In this document: positions 49,882 through 57,626 of the stretch, piece after piece | Layout: the number at the start of each line of letters is the position of its first letter | How positions within the stretch are numbered: position 1 is the first letter of the stretch | Origin: Streptomyces sp. SDr-06 | GTDB lineage: Bacteria > Actinomycetota > Actinomycetes > Streptomycetales > Streptomycetaceae | Length of the DNA: 64,000 bases | Direction: 5' to 3' | Assembly (NCBI RefSeq): GCF_003324565.1 | Contig: NZ_QOLA01000013.1 | Coordinates: 161,045 to 225,044, forward strand | Position numbers and translations under genes: made by a program | Notes under the pieces: generated by a model | Told to the model about the DNA's origin: nothing | What the model saw: the letters and a program-made list of their open reading frames with translations, nothing else | Databases searched by the model: none

Positions 49882-50931
49882 GTGACGTCTACGCACGGTA
49901 AATTTCAGGCCATGCCACGTGGACGCCACCGTCATTCCCCTCCGCTGCACCGGCTCCTCCAGCCGTCGGCCGTCGCCGGCGTCTCGGTCATCTGCGCCGG
50001 TGGCGCCTGGCTCTTCGATCAGCCGGCGGTTCTGCGGGCGTTGGCCGCCGCGGCCGCGGCGGCCTGCGTCACCGGCTCGGTGCTCATGCGCGCCTGGGAC
50101 CGGGCCGCGGGCCGGCGCGTCGCCGAGCTGACCCGCTCGCGCGCCGCCGACCAGTGGCGCACCGAGGAGCGGATCGCCGAGCTGGAGACCGAGTTGGAGG
50201 AGTCGCGCGAGCTGCGCGGCCGCCTCGACGCCAAGCTGCGCACCAAGCGCATGGAGCTGGCCGGGCTGCGCGGCGAGCACGCGGCCCTGCTGCGGCGCTA
50301 CGCCAATGCCGAGACCGAGCGGGCCAGCGCCCTGGAAGGCCGGCGCCGGCTCGCCCTGGAGTCGACCGGCCCCAAGGCCCTGGCGCCGTCGGCCGGTCTG
50401 CCGACGGCGGACTCCTACCTCGCGGCCGCGCGCGCCCTGGAGCGCCTCTCGCTCAGCGCCGAACGCCAGGCGAAGGCGCGGGCCGAGGCCGACGCGGCGC
50501 AGGCCCGCACCGAGTCCCGGGAGGCGGAGGAGCCGCAGGGGAAGCCCGCGGCGGCCCCCGGCAGCGGGGAGCACACCCGCCCGGCGGCCGCCCTCACCGC
50601 CAAGCCCCGCCAGGCCGAACTGCCCGCGGCGCCCGCGCCGGTGGCCGCCGCCGTGGTCCCCTATCTCGCCCGCCGGGCGGTCCGCCCCGAAGGCAGCTTC
50701 GACTTCTTCGGCACGGGCGCCGGGCAGAGCGCCCCGGCCGCCGAGCGGACGGCGGCGGCCGCGATCGAGGCCGTCCAGGACGAGGACCTCGCCGACGTGG
50801 TGGGCGAGGAGGTCTTGGCGGAACGGGCGCAGCAGGGCCCCGCGAAGGTCGTCGGCGAGGTCATCGACCTGACCGCGCACGACGAGACGGAACAGCTGGA
50901 CGTGGCGGAGCTGCGTACCGCGATCTCGTAG
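49882..50931 (+). CDS. Coiled-coil membrane-associated protein of unknown function
   Basis: This 349-residue protein has a basic N-terminus (RGRHRHSPPLHR) and two hydrophobic segments (about 27-47 and 53-68). A long coiled coil runs from about residue 72 to 140 (ERIAELETELEESRELRGRL, AKLRTKRMELAGLRGE). The Ala/Pro-rich second half ends with an acidic region (AIEAVQDEDLADVVGEEVL). GTG 49882 has GGGGG upstream. ATG 49912 is an alternative. I do not recognise a family. The layout suggests a scaffold or division/cell-envelope protein. Confidence 0.7.
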   Translation: MTSTHGKFQAMPRGRHRHSPPLHRLLQPSAVAGVSVICAGGAWLFDQPAVLRALAAAAAAACVTGSVLMRAWDRAAGRRVAELTRSRAADQWRTEERIAELETELEESRELRGRLDAKLRTKRMELAGLRGEHAALLRRYANAETERASALEGRRRLALESTGPKALAPSAGLPTADSYLAAARALERLSLSAERQAKARAEADAAQARTESREAEEPQGKPAAAPGSGEHTRPAAALTAKPRQAELPAAPAPVAAAVVPYLARRAVRPEGSFDFFGTGAGQSAPAAERTAAAAIEAVQDEDLADVVGEEVLAERAQQGPAKVVGEVIDLTAHDETEQLDVAELRTAIS

Positions 50932-50953
50932 GCGGCTCGCGCGCGAAGGGCCG

Positions 50954-50976
50954 CCGGCCCCCGCGCCGGGGGCCGG
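50954..50976 (+). terminator. Hairpin after the coiled-coil gene
   Basis: CCGGCCCCCG (50954-50963) and CGGGGGCCGG (50967-50976) form a perfect ten-base stem with a three-base loop. It lies 22 bases beyond the stop codon. Confidence 0.75.
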
Positions 50977-51540
50977 GCGCGTCCGGCGAGTGGATCGGGG
51001 CCCAAGTGGGTCCGGAACGAGGTCTGCGGGCGGTACCGAGGCCGCTCATCGTGGCGAGTGTCGGTACCGGCCGCAGAGCCCGGACGCGCGGGGCAGTCGG
51101 CGTCCGGCGGGCCCCTCCCCCGAGCCGGCCCGCGGAGCCATTGTGGTCGGGGGCCCCGCCCCCTTTCCAGGGGGCACGGGTGCAGATGAGTGATCCCCCG
51201 CCCGCGGCGCGCCCCTCGACCGCCCCCCACGACCGCCCCCACGACTCAGGGCGCTCCCCGTGCCCCTCCCTCGCCACGGACCGCGCCGCCCTCGGCGCCG
51301 TGTGCCTCCGGCCCGGACGGGAGTGCAGGAGGCCCCCGGCGGCTGGGCCAACTCCTGGGATCTCGCAGTGGGAAGCCCAACAGCGCGGTGCTCGGCGCGG
51401 GTTGGGTGACGCCGTGTGCTGCCGGGCCGGTTACATCTGCCGGTGCTCGGGTCATGCTGGTGCTCTACACACCGGGCGAGTCCCTCGCGAGCCGTGGCCC
51501 GGGTGCCCAAGCGCCGCCGACCAGTTGACCAAGTTTTTGG
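50977..51540. other. Gene-poor interval before the type III PKS gene
   Basis: I find no convincing gene in this 564-base stretch on either strand. The open frames are proline/arginine-rich shadows without family features. It holds short GC-rich inverted words such as GGGGGCCCCGCCCCC near 51149. It ends in an AT-rich segment, TTGACCAAGTTTTTGGATTT (51528-51547), that looks like the promoter region for the next gene. Confidence 0.5.
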
Positions 51541-51615
51541 ATTTATAGGGTTGATTCAGGCCAGCTGCCGTACGGTGATGATCCGCCCGTTTTCGATTCG
51601 TGAGGGAGATCGTCC

Positions 51616-52683
51616 GTGCCCGCTCACATAGCCCCTCCCTCTGTCGTGCTGCCGGGGAACGTTGTGACGACAGACGAGATCTGCAGCGACATCCGCCGGG
51701 TTCACGGCGATCTCCCGCGCCTGGAGGCCATGTTGCGGGTGGCGCGGGCGACCACGGTGCGCACCAGGCACTTCACCCGGCCGCTGACCGCGCCGACTGT
51801 GGCCGGAAACGCGTTGGTCGAGGAGCGCAACAAGGCGGCCTACGACGACGCGTTGGGCCTCGCGGCCGAGGCGGCGCGGCGGGCCCTGGCACAGGCGCGG
51901 CTGCGGCCCGGGGACATCGACGCGATCGTCACCAGCCACACCACGTCCTGGTCGGTGCCCTCCCTCGATGTCCACCTGGTCGCCGAACTGGGCCTGCGGT
52001 CCGACGTGCGGCGCCACCCCATGGGCACGGTCGGCTGCGCGGGCGGCGCGCAGGGACTGGTCCGCGCCCACCAGGACCTCGTCGCCCACCCGGGTGCCAA
52101 CGTCCTGGTCGTCGCCTCCGAGTGCCTGTCGGCGGCGACGTACAACCACGAGGACACCAGCCTCGAATCGATGGTCTACAAGGTCCTGTTCGGGGACGGC
52201 GCCGCCGCCACCGTCGTCACCGCGCGGCCCGCCTGGGCGGGGCCGAGCTTCGTCGTCGAGGACACCTTCGAGTACGTGCTGCCCGACAGCGCCGACCGCT
52301 ACCGGGGCAGGCTGAGCGGCGCGGGGCTGCACTTCGACTCCACCCGCGCGGCGGCCGCCTCCTTCAACGACTGCCTGCCCGCGCTCAGAGAGTGGCTCAC
52401 ACCGGACGCCCGGCCGCTCGACTTCGCGGTGGTCCACCCCGGCGGGCCGCGGATCCTCGACGACACGGCCGCGGGCCTGAAGCTGGACGGCGAACGCGAG
52501 GGCGGGGCCCTGCGGCACGCCTGGGACAGCCTCGCCCGCAACGGGAACCTGGGCGGTTCCGCGGTCCTGGACGTGCTGTCCCGTACGTTCGCCCAGCCGC
52601 CGGCGGCCGACGCCGCGGGCCTGATCATGGCCTTCGGGCCGGGTTTCGTCCTGGCGGCGGCGCGCGGTCACTGGTCCGACTGA
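51616..52683 (+). CDS. Type III polyketide synthase (chalcone/stilbene synthase superfamily)
   Basis: This 355-residue homodimeric-type ketosynthase condenses malonyl-CoA units on a starter CoA without an ACP. The catalytic triad is visible: Cys141 in GTVGCAGGAQGL, His274 in AVVHPGGPRILDD and Asn311 in ARNGNLGGSAVLDVL. The final GFGPG-like motif reads AFGPGFVLAAA. The N-terminal VVLPGNVVTTDEI is family-typical. No tailoring oxygenase, methyltransferase or export gene is adjacent, so the product cannot be predicted. It converges on nuoD2 with 13 bases between the stops. Confidence 0.85.
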   Translation: MPAHIAPPSVVLPGNVVTTDEICSDIRRVHGDLPRLEAMLRVARATTVRTRHFTRPLTAPTVAGNALVEERNKAAYDDALGLAAEAARRALAQARLRPGDIDAIVTSHTTSWSVPSLDVHLVAELGLRSDVRRHPMGTVGCAGGAQGLVRAHQDLVAHPGANVLVVASECLSAATYNHEDTSLESMVYKVLFGDGAAATVVTARPAWAGPSFVVEDTFEYVLPDSADRYRGRLSGAGLHFDSTRAAAASFNDCLPALREWLTPDARPLDFAVVHPGGPRILDDTAAGLKLDGEREGGALRHAWDSLARNGNLGGSAVLDVLSRTFAQPPAADAAGLIMAFGPGFVLAAARGHWSD

Positions 52684-52696
52684 CCGCGCCCCCGGG

Positions 52697-53839
52697 CTAC
52701 TTGTCGATGTCGCCCACGACGAAGAACAGCGAGCCCAGGATCGCCACCATGTCGGCGACCAGCGTCCCCGGCAGCAGCACGGCGAGCGCCTGGATGTTGT
52801 TGTACGAGGCCGAGCGCAGCTTCAGCCGGTACGGCGTCTTGTCGCCCTTGCTGACGAGGTAGTAGCCGTTGATGCCGAGCGGGTTCTCGGTCCAGGCGTA
52901 CGTGTGGCCCTCGGGTGCCTTGAGGACCTTGGGCAGGCGCTGGTTGATCGGCCCGGGCGGCAGCTCGGCCATCCGGTCCAGGCAGGCGTCGGCGAGGTCG
53001 AGGGCGTTGTGGGTCTGCTCCAGGAGGCACTCGAAGCGTGCCAGGCAGTCGCCCTCGGTGCGGGTGACGACCTTCAGGGTGTCCTGCAGCTCGCCGTAGG
53101 CGAGGTACGGCTCGTCGCGGCGCAGGTCGAAGTCGACGCCGGAGGCGCGGGCGATGGGGCCGCTGACGCCGTACGCGTGCACGGCTTCGGCGGACAGCAC
53201 GCCGACGCCCCTGGTGCGGGCCCGGAAGATCTCGTTGCCGAGGACGAGCCGGTCGTACACGTCCATGCGCGAACGCACCGAGGCCACGGCGTGCCGGACC
53301 CGGCCGAGCCAGCCGAGCGGCAGGTCCTCCTTCAGGCCGCCGACCCGGTTGAACATGTAGTGCATCCGGCCGCCGGAGACCTCCTCCATCACGGCCTGGA
53401 GCTCCTCGCGCTCGCGGAACGCGTGGAAGACCGGGGTGATGCCGCCGAGCTCCAGCGGGTACGAGCCGAGGAACATCAGGTGGTTGAGGACCCGGTTCAG
53501 CTCGGCCAGCAGGGTGCGGGTCCACACGGCGCGCTCGGGGACCTCCATGCCCAGCATGCGCTCCACGGACATGACGACGCCGAGCTCGTTGGAGAACGCG
53601 GAGAGCCAGTCGTGGCGGTTGGCCAGCATGACGATCTGGCGGTAGTCGCGGGCCTCGAAGAGTTTCTCGGCGCCGCGGTGCATGTAGCCGATGACCGGCT
53701 CGGCGTGCTGGATGCGCTCGCCGTCCAGTACGAGCTTGAGGCGTAGCACTCCGTGGGTGGAGGGGTGCTGGGGGCCGATGTTGAGCACCATGTCGGTGCT
53801 CTCTGCCCCGCCTCCGATGCCGACCGTCGTCTCCGTCAT
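52697..53839 (-). CDS. nuoD2: NADH-quinone oxidoreductase subunit D paralogue (NuoD2)
   Basis: This 380-residue protein belongs to the 49-kDa subunit family. The N-terminal loop NIGPQHPSTHGVLR keeps the quinone-site histidine. IGYMHRGAEKL keeps Arg55, the equivalent of the arginine dimethylated in mitochondrial NDUFS2. NRHDWLSAFSNELG has Trp78 where canonical subunits have the quinone-site tyrosine. The C-terminal NNIQALAVLLPGTLVADMVA and VVGDIDK are canonical. No other nuo gene is present. The start at 53839 is the ATG of MTETTVGIGGG. It may replace NuoD in an alternative complex or act elsewhere. Confidence 0.9.
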   Translation of the reverse strand: MTETTVGIGGGAESTDMVLNIGPQHPSTHGVLRLKLVLDGERIQHAEPVIGYMHRGAEKLFEARDYRQIVMLANRHDWLSAFSNELGVVMSVERMLGMEVPERAVWTRTLLAELNRVLNHLMFLGSYPLELGGITPVFHAFREREELQAVMEEVSGGRMHYMFNRVGGLKEDLPLGWLGRVRHAVASVRSRMDVYDRLVLGNEIFRARTRGVGVLSAEAVHAYGVSGPIARASGVDFDLRRDEPYLAYGELQDTLKVVTRTEGDCLARFECLLEQTHNALDLADACLDRMAELPPGPINQRLPKVLKAPEGHTYAWTENPLGINGYYLVSKGDKTPYRLKLRSASYNNIQALAVLLPGTLVADMVAILGSLFFVVGDIDK

Positions 53840-53917
53840 GGGGGCCAGTATCCCCCGGGCCCCAGCCCCCGTCCCCCCGGGGCTGCGCCCCGCCCCACCT
53901 CCCGGCCAGGGCGCTTT

Positions 53918-54191
53918 GCGCAGTTCCTCGCGCCCCTCAACCCCTTCGGCCTGCGGGCCGTGGTCGCTTCTCGCGCAGTTCCTCGCGCCCCTGAGCCCGT
54001 TTTCGTCTGCGGGTCGCGCCGTTCCCCGCGTCCCCAAAAGTCCCTTCGATCTGCGGATCGTGCTCGCTTCTCGCGCAGTTCCCCGCGCCCCTGGCGGTAC
54101 CGGTGCTGTCCGGCATGGGCATTTTTAGCCTGTCCGGCGATTGAGGACGAGCGCCGTTCAGGCGCGAACGGGGTCTGGGGCGGAGCCCCAG
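53918..54191. repeat. Dispersed composite repeat, copy D (with 53840-54248 intergenic region)
   Basis: The 409 bases between the nuoD2 start and the methyltransferase stop contain no gene. Four units with the core GCGCAGTTCCTCGCGCCCCT or close variants start at 53918, 53973, 54016 (degenerate) and 54073. After them come CTGTCCGGCGATTGAGGACG (54131-54150) and the hairpin CTGGGGCGGAGCCCCAG (54175-54191). The modules match copies B and C and the 11.7-kb array. Confidence 0.85.
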
Positions 54192-54248
54192 GGCACTTTC
54201 ACCCCCGGAGGGTTTAGGGAAGGGGCGGGGTGGGGGAGGGCCCCCGGG

Positions 54249-55325
54249 TCATACCCGCTGGTGCAGCCAGCCGAAGTCGCCCAGCCCGCCCCGCGAGGTC
54301 AGCTCTGCCGCCTCTCCCGCCGCGGCAAGCCCCCGCACGTACGCCGCCGGATCGGACGACGCGAGGGACAGCGGGGGCCGCGCCCCCGAGACGCCCAGAC
54401 GGGACAGCGCCTCGCGCTGGGTGACCAGCTCCGCCCCCGCCCCCGCGCACGCGTCCAGCGCGACATGCGCCGTGATGTCGCAGGACCCGTCCGGCACGGG
54501 CGCCACCTCCCGCCCGCCCCGGAACCCGCTCAGCGTTCCGAACGGCGGCCGCGCCCCCTTCGTATGCGCGTAGTCGACCGCCACCGCCAACCCCGCGTCG
54601 AGCGAGGAGACCGCCCCCGCCCACGCCTCGTCGCGCGGCCGTCCGATCTCGGCCCGGGTGCCCGGCTCGGTCAGCGGCCACCAGCGGTCCAGCCACTCGG
54701 CGTCCGCGCCCGCGACCGGCGCACCCAGGGTCTCGGTGCCGTCGGGCCGTACGAGGACCAGCCGCGCCACCCCTTCGGAGTCGACCTCGGCCACGTCCAC
54801 CGGCACGTTGTCCAGCCACTCGTTGGCGAAGAGCAGACCTCGGATGCCCGAGGGGATCGTGTCGCGCCAGTCGATCCGCGGGTCGAGCCCGGCCGGGCGG
54901 GCCGCGCGTTCGACGGCGTACGCGCGGACGGGGAACCCGGCGGGCAGCGCGGCCAGCACACCGGTGAGCAGTTCGCCCCGCCCGGCGCCGACGTCGACCA
55001 GGTCGACGGGGCCGGGGCCGAGCGGGGCCGCGACCTCCGTGAGGAGGCGGGCGACGGCCCCCGCGAAGAGCGGCGAGGCGTGGACGGACGTACGGAAGTG
55101 CCCGGCGGGTCCCTCGGGCCGCAGATAGAAGCCGCCGTCCCCGTAGAGCGCCCGCTCGGTCGCCTCCCGCCACCCGAGCGGAACGCCCACGCCGTCCGTC
55201 GCACCGGGTGCGGGGCCGCCCTCGCGGGCGCCCTCCGGGAGGCGCCCGGCGGCCCGCCCCGTGGCTGCGGCGCGCGGGCGCGGTTCGCTCGTATCGGGGG
55301 AGTGCTGACACGTCTCATCCGTCAC
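54249..55325 (-). CDS. MidA/NDUFAF7-type SAM-dependent methyltransferase (DUF185)
   Basis: This 358-residue methyltransferase of the DUF185/COG1565 family has the SAM motif PVDLVDVGAGRGELLTGVLA. The family segments are GHFRTSVHASPLFAGAVARL, GLLFANEWLDNVPVDVAEVD and AVAVDYAHTKGARPPFGTLSG. The mitochondrial member NDUFAF7 dimethylates an arginine of the NuoD homologue NDUFS2, and here the gene is directly upstream of nuoD2. GTG 55325 has GGAG ten bases before it. GTG 55394 would add 23 residues. Confidence 0.87.
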   Translation of the reverse strand: MTDETCQHSPDTSEPRPRAAATGRAAGRLPEGAREGGPAPGATDGVGVPLGWREATERALYGDGGFYLRPEGPAGHFRTSVHASPLFAGAVARLLTEVAAPLGPGPVDLVDVGAGRGELLTGVLAALPAGFPVRAYAVERAARPAGLDPRIDWRDTIPSGIRGLLFANEWLDNVPVDVAEVDSEGVARLVLVRPDGTETLGAPVAGADAEWLDRWWPLTEPGTRAEIGRPRDEAWAGAVSSLDAGLAVAVDYAHTKGARPPFGTLSGFRGGREVAPVPDGSCDITAHVALDACAGAGAELVTQREALSRLGVSGARPPLSLASSDPAAYVRGLAAAGEAAELTSRGGLGDFGWLHQRV

Positions 55326-55421
55326 GGGGCCAAGTCTCCACCTTGCGGAGTACGCGGACGGGACCAGGATCGCCCCGGCGGTTGACCCCTGCACCTATCT
55401 GCTTTCCCTACGCTGGGTTAC

Positions 55422-56630
55422 GTGCAGCGCCTCTATGACTTCATCCGCAGACACCCGACCGGGGTCGACACCTTCTGGGCCGTCATCCTGTTCGGGTTCT
55501 CCTGCCTTCAGATCGCGGCGGCGGCACATGACCCGAGGCAGGCCTCCTGGGGCGTCCAGGTCCTGATCGCGGTCGGGATGGGCACGGTCGTGGCGCTGCG
55601 CCGCCGGGTGCCCGAGAAGATGCTGCTGCTCGCGATCGTCCTGGGCCTGGCCCAGCTCGCGCTCGACGTGCAGCCCCAGATCCAGGACTTCGCGATGCTG
55701 GTCATCGTGTACACGGTGGCCTCGGCGGGGGAGCGCTGGGCCTCGCGGGTCGCGCTTCTCGGCGGGTTGTGCGCGGCGCCGCTGTCGCACTTCCGCTGGA
55801 TGGACACCGGCGGCGTCAACACGGCGACGGAGAAGGTCTTCTTCGTCGTGATCATGACCGTCCCGTTCGTGCTGGCCTGGGTGCTCGGCGACTCGATGCG
55901 CACCCGCAAGGCGTACTTCGCGCAGTTGGAGGAGCGGGCCTCGCGGCTGGAGCGGGAGCGCGAGGCGCAGGCGAAGGTGGCGGTCGCGGCCGAGCGGGCC
56001 AGGATCGCCCGCGAGCTGCACGACGTGGTCGCGCACAACGTGTCGGTGATGGTCGTGCAGGCCGACGGCGCGGCGTACGTGATGGACACCTCGCCGGACC
56101 AGGCGAAGACCGCCCTGGAGACCATCTCGATGACCGGGCGCCAGGCGCTCGCCGAGATGCGCCGGCTGCTCGGCGTGCTGCGCACGGGCGAGCACCAGGA
56201 GGCGGGGGAGTACGTGCCGCAGCCCGATGTGCAGCAGATCGAGGACCTGGTCGAGACGGTCCGCGGGGCCGGGCTCACCGTCGACTTCAAGATCGAGGGC
56301 ACTCCGCGCCCGCTGCCCAGCGGCGTGGAGCTCACGGCGTACCGCATCGTGCAGGAGGCGCTCACCAACACCCGTAAGCACGGCGGTCCGGACGCGGGGG
56401 CGAGCGTGCGGCTGGTGTACTTCGACGACGGGCTCGGCCTCCTCGTCGAGGACGACGGCCGGGGCGCGGCCCACGAGATGTACGAGGACGGCGGCGCGGA
56501 CGGCCAGGGCCACGGCCTGATCGGGATGCGCGAGCGGATCGGCATGGTGGGGGGCACCCTGGACGCGGGGCCGCGTCCCGGCGGCGGCTTCCGCATCAGC
56601 GCCCTGCTGCCGCTGAAACCGGCCCACTGA
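55422..56630 (+). CDS. NarL-type sensor histidine kinase
   Basis: This 402-residue membrane kinase has five or six N-terminal helices (residues 15-155). A short coiled linker follows, then the HisKA_3 dimerisation domain with phospho-acceptor His200 in ARIARELHDVVAHNVSVM. The HATPase_c domain has the N box YRIVQEALTNTRKHGG, LLVEDDGRG and GHGLIGMRERIGMVGG. No extracellular sensor domain is evident, so the stimulus may be sensed within the membrane. It pairs with the response regulator 107 bases downstream. The start is GTG 55422. Confidence 0.93.
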   Translation: MQRLYDFIRRHPTGVDTFWAVILFGFSCLQIAAAAHDPRQASWGVQVLIAVGMGTVVALRRRVPEKMLLLAIVLGLAQLALDVQPQIQDFAMLVIVYTVASAGERWASRVALLGGLCAAPLSHFRWMDTGGVNTATEKVFFVVIMTVPFVLAWVLGDSMRTRKAYFAQLEERASRLEREREAQAKVAVAAERARIARELHDVVAHNVSVMVVQADGAAYVMDTSPDQAKTALETISMTGRQALAEMRRLLGVLRTGEHQEAGEYVPQPDVQQIEDLVETVRGAGLTVDFKIEGTPRPLPSGVELTAYRIVQEALTNTRKHGGPDAGASVRLVYFDDGLGLLVEDDGRGAAHEMYEDGGADGQGHGLIGMRERIGMVGGTLDAGPRPGGGFRISALLPLKPAH

Positions 56631-56640
56631 TGGCTTGACG

Positions 56641-56698
56641 CCTGATGTGCCGAGCCTGATGTCCTGACCCTTGATTTCCTGGCCCCTGATTTCCTATA
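56641..56698. repeat. Four degenerate 14-15-bp repeats between kinase and response regulator
   Basis: Units starting CCTGATGTGCCGAG, CCTGATGTCCTGAC, CCTTGATTTCCTGGC and CCCTGATTTCCTATA follow one another head to tail (56641, 56655, 56669, 56684). They fill most of the gap before the response-regulator ribosome site. The last unit leads into an AT-richer segment. Confidence 0.6.
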
Positions 56699-56737
56699 CG
56701 CGCTCGACCAGCCGCAAGGCCCGATGGAGAGGGAACG

Positions 56738-57412
56738 ATGACGATCCGCGTGATGCTCGTCGACGACCAGGTGCTGCTGCGCACCGGGTTCCGGATGGTG
56801 CTCGCCGCCCAGCCGGACATGGAGGTCGTCGCGGAGGCGGGCGACGGCGCGGAGGCGATCGACATCCTGCGCGCGACCGCCGTCGACGTGGTCCTGATGG
56901 ACGTGCGCATGCCGAGGCTGGACGGGGTGGAGGCCACCCGGCGCATCTGCGAGGCGCCCAACCCGCCCAAGGTCCTGATCCTGACCACCTTCGACCTCGA
57001 CGAGTACGCCTTCTCCGGCCTGAAGGCGGGTGCGAGCGGCTTCATGCTGAAGGACGTGCCGCCCGCCGAACTGCTCGGCGCGATCCGCTCGGTGCACAGC
57101 GGCGACGCGGTGGTCGCGCCGTCGACGACCCGCCGCCTGCTTGACCGGTTCGCGCCGATGCTCCCGGCCGCAGGCAAGGAGCCGGAGCACAAGCAGCTGG
57201 AGAAGCTGACCGAGCGCGAGCGCGAGGTCATGCTGCTGGTCGCCCAGGGACTGTCCAACGGCGAGATCGCCGCCCGCCTGGTCCTGTCGGAGGCCACGGT
57301 CAAGACCCATGTGGGCCGCATCCTGACCAAGCTGGGCCTGCGCGACCGCGTCCAGGTCGTGGTCCTGGCCTACGAGACGGGCCTGGTGCGGGCGGGCGGC
57401 GGCGCGGGCTGA
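56738..57412 (+). CDS. NarL/FixJ family response regulator
   Basis: This 224-residue regulator has a receiver domain (acidic pocket Asp9-Asp10, phospho-acceptor Asp55 in VVLMDVRMP, Lys in GFMLKDVPP). The LuxR-type helix-turn-helix is LTEREREVMLLVAQGLSNGE and SEATVKTHVGRILTKLGLRD. It is the cognate partner of the preceding kinase. A GAGAGGGAACG site precedes the ATG. Target genes are not evident. The next gene starts 214 bases later. Confidence 0.95.
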   Translation: MTIRVMLVDDQVLLRTGFRMVLAAQPDMEVVAEAGDGAEAIDILRATAVDVVLMDVRMPRLDGVEATRRICEAPNPPKVLILTTFDLDEYAFSGLKAGASGFMLKDVPPAELLGAIRSVHSGDAVVAPSTTRRLLDRFAPMLPAAGKEPEHKQLEKLTEREREVMLLVAQGLSNGEIAARLVLSEATVKTHVGRILTKLGLRDRVQVVVLAYETGLVRAGGGAG

Positions 57413-57626
57413 GCGGGCCCGGCATGCGCCGAGTCTCGGGAGGCTGCCTGACGGGCCATCAGCTCGTCGATCCAGCAGCCCTGTTGAGCTGGGCGCCCTT
57501 TTCGGCCCGCCTCGCCCCGGATCGATCCCCGTGGAGTTCCGGCACAGGGTTCCCTTAGTTCGATGACCGTCGTACTATCGGCTCGTCCGGTCCTTCGGTG
57601 CGAGGCGAGTACGGGGAAGTGGCGTC

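Noticed and set aside
51046..51528. Open frames in the leader of the type III PKS gene
   Set aside because: They are proline/arginine/glycine-rich in every frame, have no ribosome sites, and resemble no protein family.
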